Shown piece by piece: positions 14,614 to 20,449 of a stretch of DNA of 23,882 nucleotides. Origin of the DNA: a virus; the IMG/VR virus record IMGVR_UViG_3300025949_000091, positions 1 to 23,882 of that record; one strand, 5' to 3'. Below the pieces are notes generated by a model that saw only the letters and a list, made by a program, of their open reading frames with translations, had not been told where the DNA came from and searched no databases. Each line of letters begins with the position of its first letter. The stretch's first letter is position 1. The translations under genes were made by a program, and so were the position numbers.

Positions 14614-14835
14614 ATGGACAACACTGCGCCCACGCCCCCGACCTACCGGGAGCCCGCCACCGTCATCCGCGAGTGGCTCGACCACCTGCGCACGAAGGAC
14701 CCGGCGCTCAGGATCAAGGATCGCGAAGTGGCCGAACTCGTGGGCGTGTCCTACGACCAGGTGAAGCGCTTCCGCTCGACGGACCGGCGGCACTGGGGCG
14801 GGGAGCGGAGGCGAAGGGGTGAGCACAATTCATAG
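14614..14835 (+). CDS. Small HTH protein
   Basis: 73 residues. GGAAAGGA upstream of the ATG supports the start. After a Pro/Thr-rich leader there is a helix (ATVIREWLDHLRTK) and a helix-turn-helix-like segment at about 33-57 (IKDREVAELVGVSYDQVKRF), with an Arg-rich tail. It would bind DNA, perhaps as a regulator of this small-gene cluster or of the RNA unit downstream. The call is by pattern only. It overlaps the next gene by 17 bases. Confidence 0.5.
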   Translation: MDNTAPTPPTYREPATVIREWLDHLRTKDPALRIKDREVAELVGVSYDQVKRFRSTDRRHWGGERRRRGEHNS

Positions 14836-15088
14836 AGTTTTTATCGACGGTGATTTCGATTCGTGGTGGGGAATGACCGTCGTTCGATGGCGGCTCTTGT
14901 GGTGGACGGTGGGCACGTTACGATGCGATCACGACTGGCAATTCTACGCGGTCGCGCCGGAGCCCGGTACAGGTACCATGCGCCGGGAATGTCCGAAGTG
15001 TGGCAGCGTCGAATACGTCGGCCCCCGGTCGCGGCAATGGATCAGTGACCCGGAGCGGTGTTATTTGCCATCCCGCAAGCGCCCCTAA
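14819..15088 (+). CDS. Small zinc-ribbon protein
   Basis: 89 residues, started by GTG at 14819 behind GGAGGCGAAGG. A split zinc site is visible: C36-x-H38 (LRCDHDW) and C58-x2-C61 (RRECPKCGSVEYV), a common arrangement in phage and bacterial zinc ribbons that have CxHxW and CxxCG. The N-terminal part is Trp-rich (SWWGMTVVRWRLLWWTVG). No function is known for such proteins. It is the last protein gene before the non-coding tRNA/RNA region. Confidence 0.6.
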   Translation: MSTIHRVFIDGDFDSWWGMTVVRWRLLWWTVGTLRCDHDWQFYAVAPEPGTGTMRRECPKCGSVEYVGPRSRQWISDPERCYLPSRKRP

Positions 15089-15131
15089 TCCCTTAAGCGC
15101 AAATTGCTTTTAGCGCGAAGGCATCAAATGC

Positions 15132-15160
15132 TTGCTTGAGAGCTTGCGACGTGCTAAAAT
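15132..15160 (+). promoter_or_regulatory. Promoter candidate for the tRNA/ncRNA unit
   Basis: TTGCTT at 15132-15137 and TAAAAT at 15155-15160 are separated by 17 bases. The -10 matches TATAAT in five of six positions, the -35 in three. Transcription would start near 15167, about 90 bases before the tRNA. The surrounding 15089-15256 holds no gene; a palindromic ACCGGT occurs twice (15192-15197 and 15210-15215). Confidence 0.4.
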
Positions 15161-15256
15161 GTAGGTGTTCGTACGCGCTCCATTGATTGACTCTTCCTGT
15201 AAACCGGTTGCGGTAACGTGACCGGTGAGGGGTGGGGCAAGGGCGGACAGTTTTGA

Positions 15257-15328
15257 CGCGGGGTAGCTCAGTGGTAGAGAGGGTCACTCATAACGATCAA
15301 GTCGCCGGTTCGATCCCGGCCCCCGCTC
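15257..15328 (+). tRNA. tRNA with anticodon CAT (Met or Ile type)
   Basis: A 72-nt cloverleaf. Acceptor 15257-15263 (CGCGGGG) pairs with 15321-15327 (CCCCGCT) except position 1-72. The D arm is GCTC-AGTGGTA-GAGA with one end mismatch. The anticodon stem GGTCA/CGATC has a wobble and an A-C mismatch next to the loop CTCATAA, with anticodon CAT at 15289-15291. The T arm is perfect: GCCGG-TTCGATC-CCGGC. CCA is not encoded. CAT with an unpaired 1-72 end recalls an initiator tRNA, but the anticodon stem lacks the initiator GGG/CCC pairs; a tRNA-Ile whose C is modified is also possible. The mismatches may mean a decaying phage tRNA. Confidence 0.75.
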
Positions 15329-15340
15329 TTAGATGGTTTC

Positions 15341-15710
15341 CGGCCATCAGTCGGTATCGTTCAACAGACGATCAAGAAAATAGGACGGCTGCCGGTACCA
15401 CCCAAACGCGCTGCATGGGGCGCGGAGGCAGCTATGCGGGCTGGAGAATCGGGAGACCCGCTACCGACTGAAGATTTTGACGGGGTTCGATCCAAGTAAG
15501 ACGCTGGCAGACGTGTCGGAGATATAGGTGCAAGTCCTATCCCCTGTCCCAGTATAACGATCCTCCCCCGCTGGGTGGCCGTGAGACGGCGAAAGTACAA
15601 TGCGGTGACACAGGGGAACAGAATCCCTGACCTTTTCGACAGCCGGAAGAGACCGGCGCACAATTCCAACGCTTCCAGAAGCTGAGCGGCCGAAAGGCGA
15701 GAGCTTCACC
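15341..15710 (+). ncRNA. Candidate large structured non-coding RNA
   Basis: No plausible protein gene covers this stretch, and the three-frame reading gives only tRNA-shadow ORFs. Complementary segments are dense. A perfect 10-bp stem joins 15347-15356 and 15462-15471, enclosing GCTGCC/GGCAGC (15388-15393 with 15427-15432), CGCGC/GCGCG (15407-15411 with 15420-15424) and CGGG-AGA-CCCG (15450-15460). A second domain is closed by CCCCTGT/ACAGGGG (15541-15547 with 15610-15616) and holds CCCAG/CTGGG (15548-15552 with 15571-15575) and GCCGT-GAG-ACGGC (15578-15590). A third has GCCGG/CCGGC (15642-15646 with 15653-15657) and GAAGCT/AGCTTC (15678-15683 with 15702-15707) around a GCC-GAAA-GGC hairpin. 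It follows a tRNA and ends at a strong terminator, like the large ornate RNAs of phages. No known family is recognised. Confidence 0.55.
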
Positions 15711-15712
15711 GC

Positions 15713-15755
15713 AGTGACACCGGAAGGTTTTTTACCCTTCGTGTGTCACTTTTTT
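15713..15755 (+). terminator. Strong intrinsic terminator of the RNA unit
   Basis: AGTGACAC at 15713-15720 pairs perfectly with GTGTCACT at 15743-15750. The inner part CGGAAGG/CCCTTCG extends the stem with one irregularity around a T-rich loop, and a run of T follows at 15751-15755. It ends the tRNA/ncRNA transcript and isolates it from the packaging genes. Confidence 0.85.
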
Positions 15756-15773
15756 CATGCCAGGGAGTTTGAT

Positions 15774-16181
15774 TTGCGTATCTGGGAACATCTTTACCGC
15801 TCCGGTTTTGACGCGCGCTCGGCGTCCGACGCGATGAACTGTTCACGCCGAACGGCCGCCAAGAAGCTGGCCGAAGTCGGCGACCGCATCCATTCCGCGA
15901 TTGATCGTAACGACCGTAACGCCAAGGATGTATCGGTCCTGGCTGCGCGCCCAACGTCCGAGAGTTCATCGTTCCCTGCCGAATGCCTGGAGCTTGCCGA
16001 CTTCGTTCGTAATGACCACTGCGGACGCTACAACCGACAGCGCAATGTACTCGCCGCTGGTATTCCTTACGCCGAAATCACACCCACAGACGCCGTAAGC
16101 AGGGCGGACGCCGATCTGAAGGCCGCCGTCCGCTACCACGACCGCTGGGCGCAGATAGACGCGCAAGGGGCGCAGCCGTGA
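15774..16181 (+). CDS. HTH-containing hypothetical protein
   Basis: 135 residues starting with TTG at 15774, with AGGGAG at 15762-15767 six bases before. The frame is open back to a GTG at 15714, but that lies inside the terminator stem and is rejected. The N-terminus (IWEHLYRSGFDARSASDAMN followed by CSRRTAAKKLAEVGDRIHSA) is a likely helix-turn-helix. The remainder is mixed, with two cysteines and a helical end (ADADLKAAVRYHDRWAQID). It begins the rightward packaging-side gene cluster. A regulatory or terminase-accessory function is possible but not shown. Confidence 0.6.
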   Translation: MRIWEHLYRSGFDARSASDAMNCSRRTAAKKLAEVGDRIHSAIDRNDRNAKDVSVLAARPTSESSSFPAECLELADFVRNDHCGRYNRQRNVLAAGIPYAEITPTDAVSRADADLKAAVRYHDRWAQIDAQGAQP

Positions 16182-16336
16182 CCGCCAAGCGCCGACACAA
16201 ACGAGGCTGGCGGCAGCACTATCCGACCGAGATGCTTTACGACGTTGTGATGATCATGTCGATCCGGCCGGAACTGCCGTACCAGATCATTCTTGAAGCC
16301 GCCTGCGAGCGGTACGGCGTCGAGTATCGCCACTGA
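16178..16336 (+). CDS. Small hypothetical protein
   Basis: 52 residues read from GTG 16178, which overlaps the previous stop as GTGA; AAGGGG at 16165-16170 is correctly spaced. The product starts basic (VTAKRRHKRGWRQHYPTEML) and continues with two helical segments (YDVVMIMSIRPELPYQIILE, AACERYGVEYRH). No family is recognised. The overlap, ribosome binding site and codon use support a real gene despite its size. Confidence 0.55.
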   Translation: MTAKRRHKRGWRQHYPTEMLYDVVMIMSIRPELPYQIILEAACERYGVEYRH

Positions 16337-16346
16337 GATAGCCATC

Positions 16347-16601
16347 ATGCAAACCAACTGGCACACCGAATCCCGCCGCCGCGTGAGCCTCGACGAGCGC
16401 CAGCGGAACGCCTGCGTCAATCAGCTTGAGCGCATGCGGATGGCTCGTGAACGATTCTCGCGGGCCGTGTCGAGCGGAGAGGCGCGGTACGGTGGCTCGG
16501 GCTGGGGACGCCAAGAACCCGGTGACGCAGGCGCTTACCTCGTCATTGTGATCGTGGTCGGATGCATCGCAGGGGCCGCGCATTGGTTGGGGTGGATATG
16601 A
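16347..16601 (+). CDS. Small C-terminally anchored membrane protein
   Basis: 84 residues from ATG 16347. The first 60 residues are highly charged and helical (VSLDERQRNACVNQLERMRM), and a membrane segment (AYLVIVIVVGCIAGAAHWLG) ends the protein. The ribosome binding site is weak. The stop overlaps the start of a second membrane protein (16598). Two adjacent small membrane proteins could be lysis or exclusion components, but no known holin or spanin features are seen. Confidence 0.5.
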   Translation: MQTNWHTESRRRVSLDERQRNACVNQLERMRMARERFSRAVSSGEARYGGSGWGRQEPGDAGAYLVIVIVVGCIAGAAHWLGWI

Positions 16602-16723
16602 TCTCCCTTTTCCCGTTGCAATGGATCGCGCTCATTGTGGCCGCCGTCGGCTTCGGCGTGTTTGTCGGCTGGATGTGGCGGGAGCGGAAGCACGACACGC
16701 AGAGGCTGAGCAAGAAGCAATGA
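16598..16723 (+). CDS. Very small membrane protein
   Basis: 41 residues: a membrane segment close to the N-terminus (LQWIALIVAAVGFGVFVGWM) followed by a basic tail (WRERKHDTQRLSKKQ), giving an N-out, C-in topology. The start overlaps the previous stop (ATGA) and the stop overlaps the next start. Similar one-span basic proteins are frequent in phages as holin-like or unknown proteins; the assignment is open. Confidence 0.5.
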   Translation: MISLFPLQWIALIVAAVGFGVFVGWMWRERKHDTQRLSKKQ

Positions 16724-16935
16724 ACCACGACCCCGGCACCTCCGCAGGCGTCCGCCCTTGCACGCACTGCCACTGCGACCGCCCGACGATCCACGACGTT
16801 TGTGGCGGCCTCGTGGTGATCACCTGCGCCGTCTGCGGTCATCGGCTGGCGACTACCGGCCGGGTGCGGGAACTTGAGGCGGTGGCGGCCGAGGTGGTGA
16901 ATCGGGGACGGATGGTGAGAGATGGCAGACGTTGA
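16720..16935 (+). CDS. Small zinc-ribbon protein
   Basis: 71 residues starting at ATG 16720 inside the preceding stop. Two Cys pairs are visible, CTHC (residues 14-17) and CAVC (near 36-39), with further Cys/His at CHCDR, fitting a zinc ribbon. A basic helical tail follows (RVRELEAVAAEVVNRGRMVR). It overlaps the small terminase gene by 14 bases. It may be a packaging accessory because of position, but no family is recognised. Confidence 0.55.
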   Translation: MNHDPGTSAGVRPCTHCHCDRPTIHDVCGGLVVITCAVCGHRLATTGRVRELEAVAAEVVNRGRMVRDGRR

Positions 16936-17422
16936 GAAAACGAAGTGGGGGCGAATCCCTGGGCTGAGTAACGAGATCATCGATAAGATCGCCGCCGCGC
17001 TCACCAACGGCAACACGCGAAGGTCTGCGGCCAATGCGGCCGGCGTCCCGTGGCGCACGTTCACCTTCTGGATGGCGCGAGGCCGCCGGGAGGACGAGGC
17101 GCGCAACGGTGACACCAACCCGGAGACGCAGACGATCTATATCGACCTGCTTTACGAGGTCGAGTTTGCCGAGTCCCGGGCCGAGCGGTACATGGTCGAT
17201 CTCGTTTACAAGGGCGCGGTGAGTGATCCGAGGATCGCTATCGAGTGGCTGAAACGGCGGCGAAAGACGGATTGGTCCGAGCGTGTCGAGAGTACCGGCG
17301 CGGACGGTGGGCCGATTGCTTATAATCTGTCGGGACTCTCCGACGACGAACTCGAACAGCTCGCCGCGCTGAGGGCGAAGATCGATGCAAACACTGCCGT
17401 CGATGGCGGAAATACAGGCTGA
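16922..17422 (+). CDS. terS: Terminase small subunit
   Basis: 166 residues. The N-terminal DNA-binding domain has a helix-turn-helix of the terminase small-subunit type (EIIDKIAAALTNGNTRRSAA followed by AGVPWRTFTFWMARGRRED). Next comes a coiled, charged oligomerisation part (YIDLLYEVEFAESRAERYMV), the element DPRIAIEWLKRRRKTDWSER, which is typical of this family near the end of the DNA-binding core, and an acidic C-terminal peptide that would contact the large subunit. Role: recognising phage DNA to start packaging. It lies directly before the large terminase, overlapping it by 38 bases, the usual order. The assignment rests on pattern plus context. Confidence 0.8.
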   Translation: MADVEKTKWGRIPGLSNEIIDKIAAALTNGNTRRSAANAAGVPWRTFTFWMARGRREDEARNGDTNPETQTIYIDLLYEVEFAESRAERYMVDLVYKGAVSDPRIAIEWLKRRRKTDWSERVESTGADGGPIAYNLSGLSDDELEQLAALRAKIDANTAVDGGNTG

Positions 17423-18878
17423 GCGGGCGAGGCGTGGCATTCGTGTATATCGTCCGAGTTATCTGGATTATCTCAAGGCGACGGTCCCGGCGTCATGGAC
17501 GACAGACCCGAAACACATCCATGTAATTGCCGAGCACCTCGACGCTGTAGAGCGTGGCGAGATTGACCGCCTGGCGATTCATATGCCCCCTCGGCATGCG
17601 AAGACGGAAACGGTCACTGTGCGGTATGCCGCCTACTGCCTGGAAAATGAGCCTGCCGACAACGTCCTGATCACCGGCTACAACGAGCGATTTTCTCGAC
17701 GCCTCAGTCGTAAGGCTCGGACTGTCGCATCAAGCCGTATTAAACTTGCCAGCGACAAGAAGGCAGAGGACGAATGGGCGACACCGGAAGGTGGCGTCAT
17801 GATGGCGCGCGGCGTGGGCTCGCCGCCAACCGGTACGGGCTTCCGTCGCATCATTATCGATGACCCTATCCGACGGCGCGAGGATGCCGAGAGCGAGACC
17901 TATCGCGAGAAGGTTTGGGACTGGTACACGGACGACCTGTATACGCGCTTGGAGCCCGGCGGCGCGATTGTCCTGGTCATGACGCTATGGCATGAGGACG
18001 ATATCGGCACTCGCGCAGTTGCGTCGGAACCCGGCCGGTGGACGGTGTTAAAACTGCCCGCCATTGCGGAAGAAGACGACTTACTCGGGCGTGCGCCAGG
18101 CGAAGCGCTTTGGCCTGCCCGTTATACCGTCGCCGATCTCAAGCGCATCAAAGACGTTCTGACTCAGAACGAGGGCGAACGGTCATGGCTGGCTCTTTAT
18201 CAGCAGCAACCGACGGCGCGCGAAGGCGCATTCTTCAAGGTCGGACAGTTCCGGTTTATTGATGGCGTGCCTCCGGTCGTTCGATCCGTACGGGCGTGGG
18301 ATATCGCGGCGACTGAGAATGACGGGGACTATACGGCAGGTCCGAAAGTCGGATTACAAGCAAACGGCCGGTATGTGGTTATGGACGTTGTTCGCGGGCG
18401 ATGGGCGACCGACGAGCGCAACCAACGTATTCGTGAGACCGCCGAGATGGACGGCACGACGGTGCGAATCCACGGGCCGCAAGATCCCGGCGCGGCTGGT
18501 AAGGATGCGGCCCAGGCGTTCGTTCGGATGCTGGCCGGATTCCCTGTCCGGTGTGAACCGGTTTCCGGGGCAAAAGAACTTCGCGCGGATCCGTTCTCCG
18601 CGCAGGTAAACGCTGGGAATGTCGATATCGTGCGGGCCGATTGGAATAGCGCCTTTATCGAAGAGTTGCGCGCGTTCCCTGGTGGAAAGTATGACGACCA
18701 GGTGGACGGCGTGAGTGATGCGTTTACGGACTTAGCGACCGGGCGTGCAGGACTATCAGCCGCCGCCGGAAACACTCCAGTCACGATGCCGCGGACTGTC
18801 AATGTTCCCGCCTACACTCCCGGCCGGCTTCCCGCCGCGCCCGGTAACCCCTTCGCTTCAGCCATGCCCAGGAGATAA
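17385..18878 (+). CDS. terL: Terminase large subunit (packaging ATPase-nuclease)
   Basis: 497 residues. The ATPase domain has a variant Walker A PPRHAKT at 68-74, Walker B RIIIDDP with D159 and D160, and the coupling motif TLWHEDD at 200-206. The nuclease domain (RNase H-like, Terminase_6C type) begins at WDIAATEN (D306) and ends with GKYDDQVDGVSDAF (D437, D438, D441), where the metal-binding acids are expected. The protein threads DNA into the prohead and cuts the concatemer. ATG 17385 has GAGG/GAAG upstream; ATG 17403 is the alternative but lacks a ribosome binding site. The PPRHAKT form is shared with terminases of Mu-like and several prophage heads, agreeing with the DUF935 portal next to it. 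Confidence 0.92.
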   Translation: MQTLPSMAEIQAERARRGIRVYRPSYLDYLKATVPASWTTDPKHIHVIAEHLDAVERGEIDRLAIHMPPRHAKTETVTVRYAAYCLENEPADNVLITGYNERFSRRLSRKARTVASSRIKLASDKKAEDEWATPEGGVMMARGVGSPPTGTGFRRIIIDDPIRRREDAESETYREKVWDWYTDDLYTRLEPGGAIVLVMTLWHEDDIGTRAVASEPGRWTVLKLPAIAEEDDLLGRAPGEALWPARYTVADLKRIKDVLTQNEGERSWLALYQQQPTAREGAFFKVGQFRFIDGVPPVVRSVRAWDIAATENDGDYTAGPKVGLQANGRYVVMDVVRGRWATDERNQRIRETAEMDGTTVRIHGPQDPGAAGKDAAQAFVRMLAGFPVRCEPVSGAKELRADPFSAQVNAGNVDIVRADWNSAFIEELRAFPGGKYDDQVDGVSDAFTDLATGRAGLSAAAGNTPVTMPRTVNVPAYTPGRLPAAPGNPFASAMPRR

Positions 18879-18880
18879 CT

Positions 18881-20449
18881 ATGCGCAAAAACTCAGGGCA
18901 ACCGCTGGACGCGAGCGAGAAGCAAAAGAGCGACATTTCCGAGACGATCCACATCAATCCGCCACAGATCGCCGGATACAAAACAACCGCCGTAGACGCC
19001 GAGGTGCGCGGCGACGGCGCGGTGTCGAAGACGCTGACAGCTTCCGCGCTCGATGAATACGTGAGCGGTGGCGGATACGTTTGGCTCCCGCGCTATATTA
19101 AGGCGCTTCCGTTCTACGTTGACGACCTCTCCCGCGACTTCGGAGACGACATCTACGAGCGCATGATGCTCGACGCTAAGGTCGCGGCCGTGGTGAGCGT
19201 TCGCAAAGCTGCCGTACTCTCGCAGGGCGTGCAGATCAACGCAGCGACCGACATCGAGGAAACCGGGGCGAACGGCAAGCCCAAGCCAGCGTCGTCACCG
19301 CTGGCGAAAGAGATCGCCGACTTTTGCGACTGGAACCTCCGGAACCTGAGAGGCCGCGACTTTCTCGCCGTCATGTTCGAAATGCTCGACGCTATCACGC
19401 TAGGGCACAAGATTGCAGAGAAGGTCTACGAAATCCAGCCGAGCGGCAAGCACGCCGGCAAGTTGCGCTTGAAGGCGATCAAGGTCAAGCCGCGCCGGTC
19501 AACGTCATTTTGCGTTGACGTGTACATGAACGTGCTTGGCATCATTGGCTTGATCCCGGGGCAGGGCGCGCCCGTGATTGTTGAAAGTATCATCGGGGAG
19601 CCCGGGCAGATCCCGAACATTCTCCCGCGGGAAAAGTTCGCCGTCTTCTCGCATCGCATGAAGGACGCCGACCCGCGCGGAACCTCGGACCTGCGGTGGA
19701 TCTATGAGCCCTGGTGGTTCAAGCGGCAGTGCTGGGGTGCTTACCTCTCATACTTGACGGTGTTCGGCGGCGGCATCCTCGTGGGCACGACGGCCGAGGA
19801 TGCGCAGGATACTGCGATCAAGGACGAGTATGGCAATCCGACCGGTGCCGTCGTCAATCCCGAGCAGGCGATGCTGCAGACGCTCATCGAGATCAAGGCC
19901 GGTGGGGCCGCCGCGTTCCCGTTCGGGGCGAAGGTGGAGCAACTCCTGCACGCGAGTGACAACAGTCCGTATGTAGGGGCAATTGACCTGTGTGACCGCC
20001 AGATCGCCGCAGGAGTGCTCTTACAGACGCTCGCGACCGAAGAGGGGGAGCACCAGACACGGGCAGCTTCCGGCTCACACCAGGACATTCTCGGCCTCCT
20101 CGTGCGCATGGATAAGAACGAAGCCGAGTCGTTTATCCGCAATGAGATCCTTTACCACCTCGTCTCCCACAACTACGGCGAAGAAGCGGCCGACGAACTG
20201 ACGCCGACGGTCAACCTTGGCGAAGTGGCTGACCACGATATCGCCGCCATGATCACGGCGCTTGGTTCGGCCTATGCGAGCGGCTACCTGCACTGGTCGC
20301 AGCTTCAGGGCACCGACGAGATGGCGGGCTTACCGGAGCGCAATATGCAGGCGGTGATGCAGGAGCAAGAAGAAGCGAAGGCGCTTGCTGCGCAAGCTGC
20401 GGAATCGCCACCGGCGACTAAACAGAAGGACACGACGACCGATGAATGA
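18881..20449 (+). CDS. Portal protein, DUF935 (Mu gp29-like)
   Basis: 522 residues. Family signs in order: YERMMLDAKVAAVVSVRKAA near 95, FCDWNLRNLRGRDFLAVMFE near 150, a hydrophobic and basic segment with KAIKVKPRRS, FAVFSHRMKDADPRGTSDLRWIYEPWWF near 250, and YLTVFGGGILVG. These match DUF935 portals, which form the dodecameric ring at the capsid vertex. The C-terminal part (ALAAQAAESPPATKQ) is disordered and acidic or polar. AGGAG at 18870-18874 precedes the ATG. It overlaps the protease gene by eight bases. The length is as usual for the family. Confidence 0.9.
   Translation: MRKNSGQPLDASEKQKSDISETIHINPPQIAGYKTTAVDAEVRGDGAVSKTLTASALDEYVSGGGYVWLPRYIKALPFYVDDLSRDFGDDIYERMMLDAKVAAVVSVRKAAVLSQGVQINAATDIEETGANGKPKPASSPLAKEIADFCDWNLRNLRGRDFLAVMFEMLDAITLGHKIAEKVYEIQPSGKHAGKLRLKAIKVKPRRSTSFCVDVYMNVLGIIGLIPGQGAPVIVESIIGEPGQIPNILPREKFAVFSHRMKDADPRGTSDLRWIYEPWWFKRQCWGAYLSYLTVFGGGILVGTTAEDAQDTAIKDEYGNPTGAVVNPEQAMLQTLIEIKAGGAAAFPFGAKVEQLLHASDNSPYVGAIDLCDRQIAAGVLLQTLATEEGEHQTRAASGSHQDILGLLVRMDKNEAESFIRNEILYHLVSHNYGEEAADELTPTVNLGEVADHDIAAMITALGSAYASGYLHWSQLQGTDEMAGLPERNMQAVMQEQEEAKALAAQAAESPPATKQKDTTTDE

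Noticed and set aside
15232-15471. Plus-strand open frame starting MGQGRTVLTRGSSVVERV
   Set aside because: The RGSSVVERVTHNDQVAGSIPAP stretch is the typical translation of a tRNA gene, here 15257-15328; not a protein gene.
15341-15710. Group I intron, tmRNA or RNase P RNA
   Set aside because: I looked for their conserved core strings and found only chance resemblances (for example GGAGATATAGG); no split gene or tag frame is present.
15714-15773. Upstream extension of the HTH gene to GTG 15714
   Set aside because: It lies inside the terminator stem; TTG 15774 has a proper ribosome binding site.
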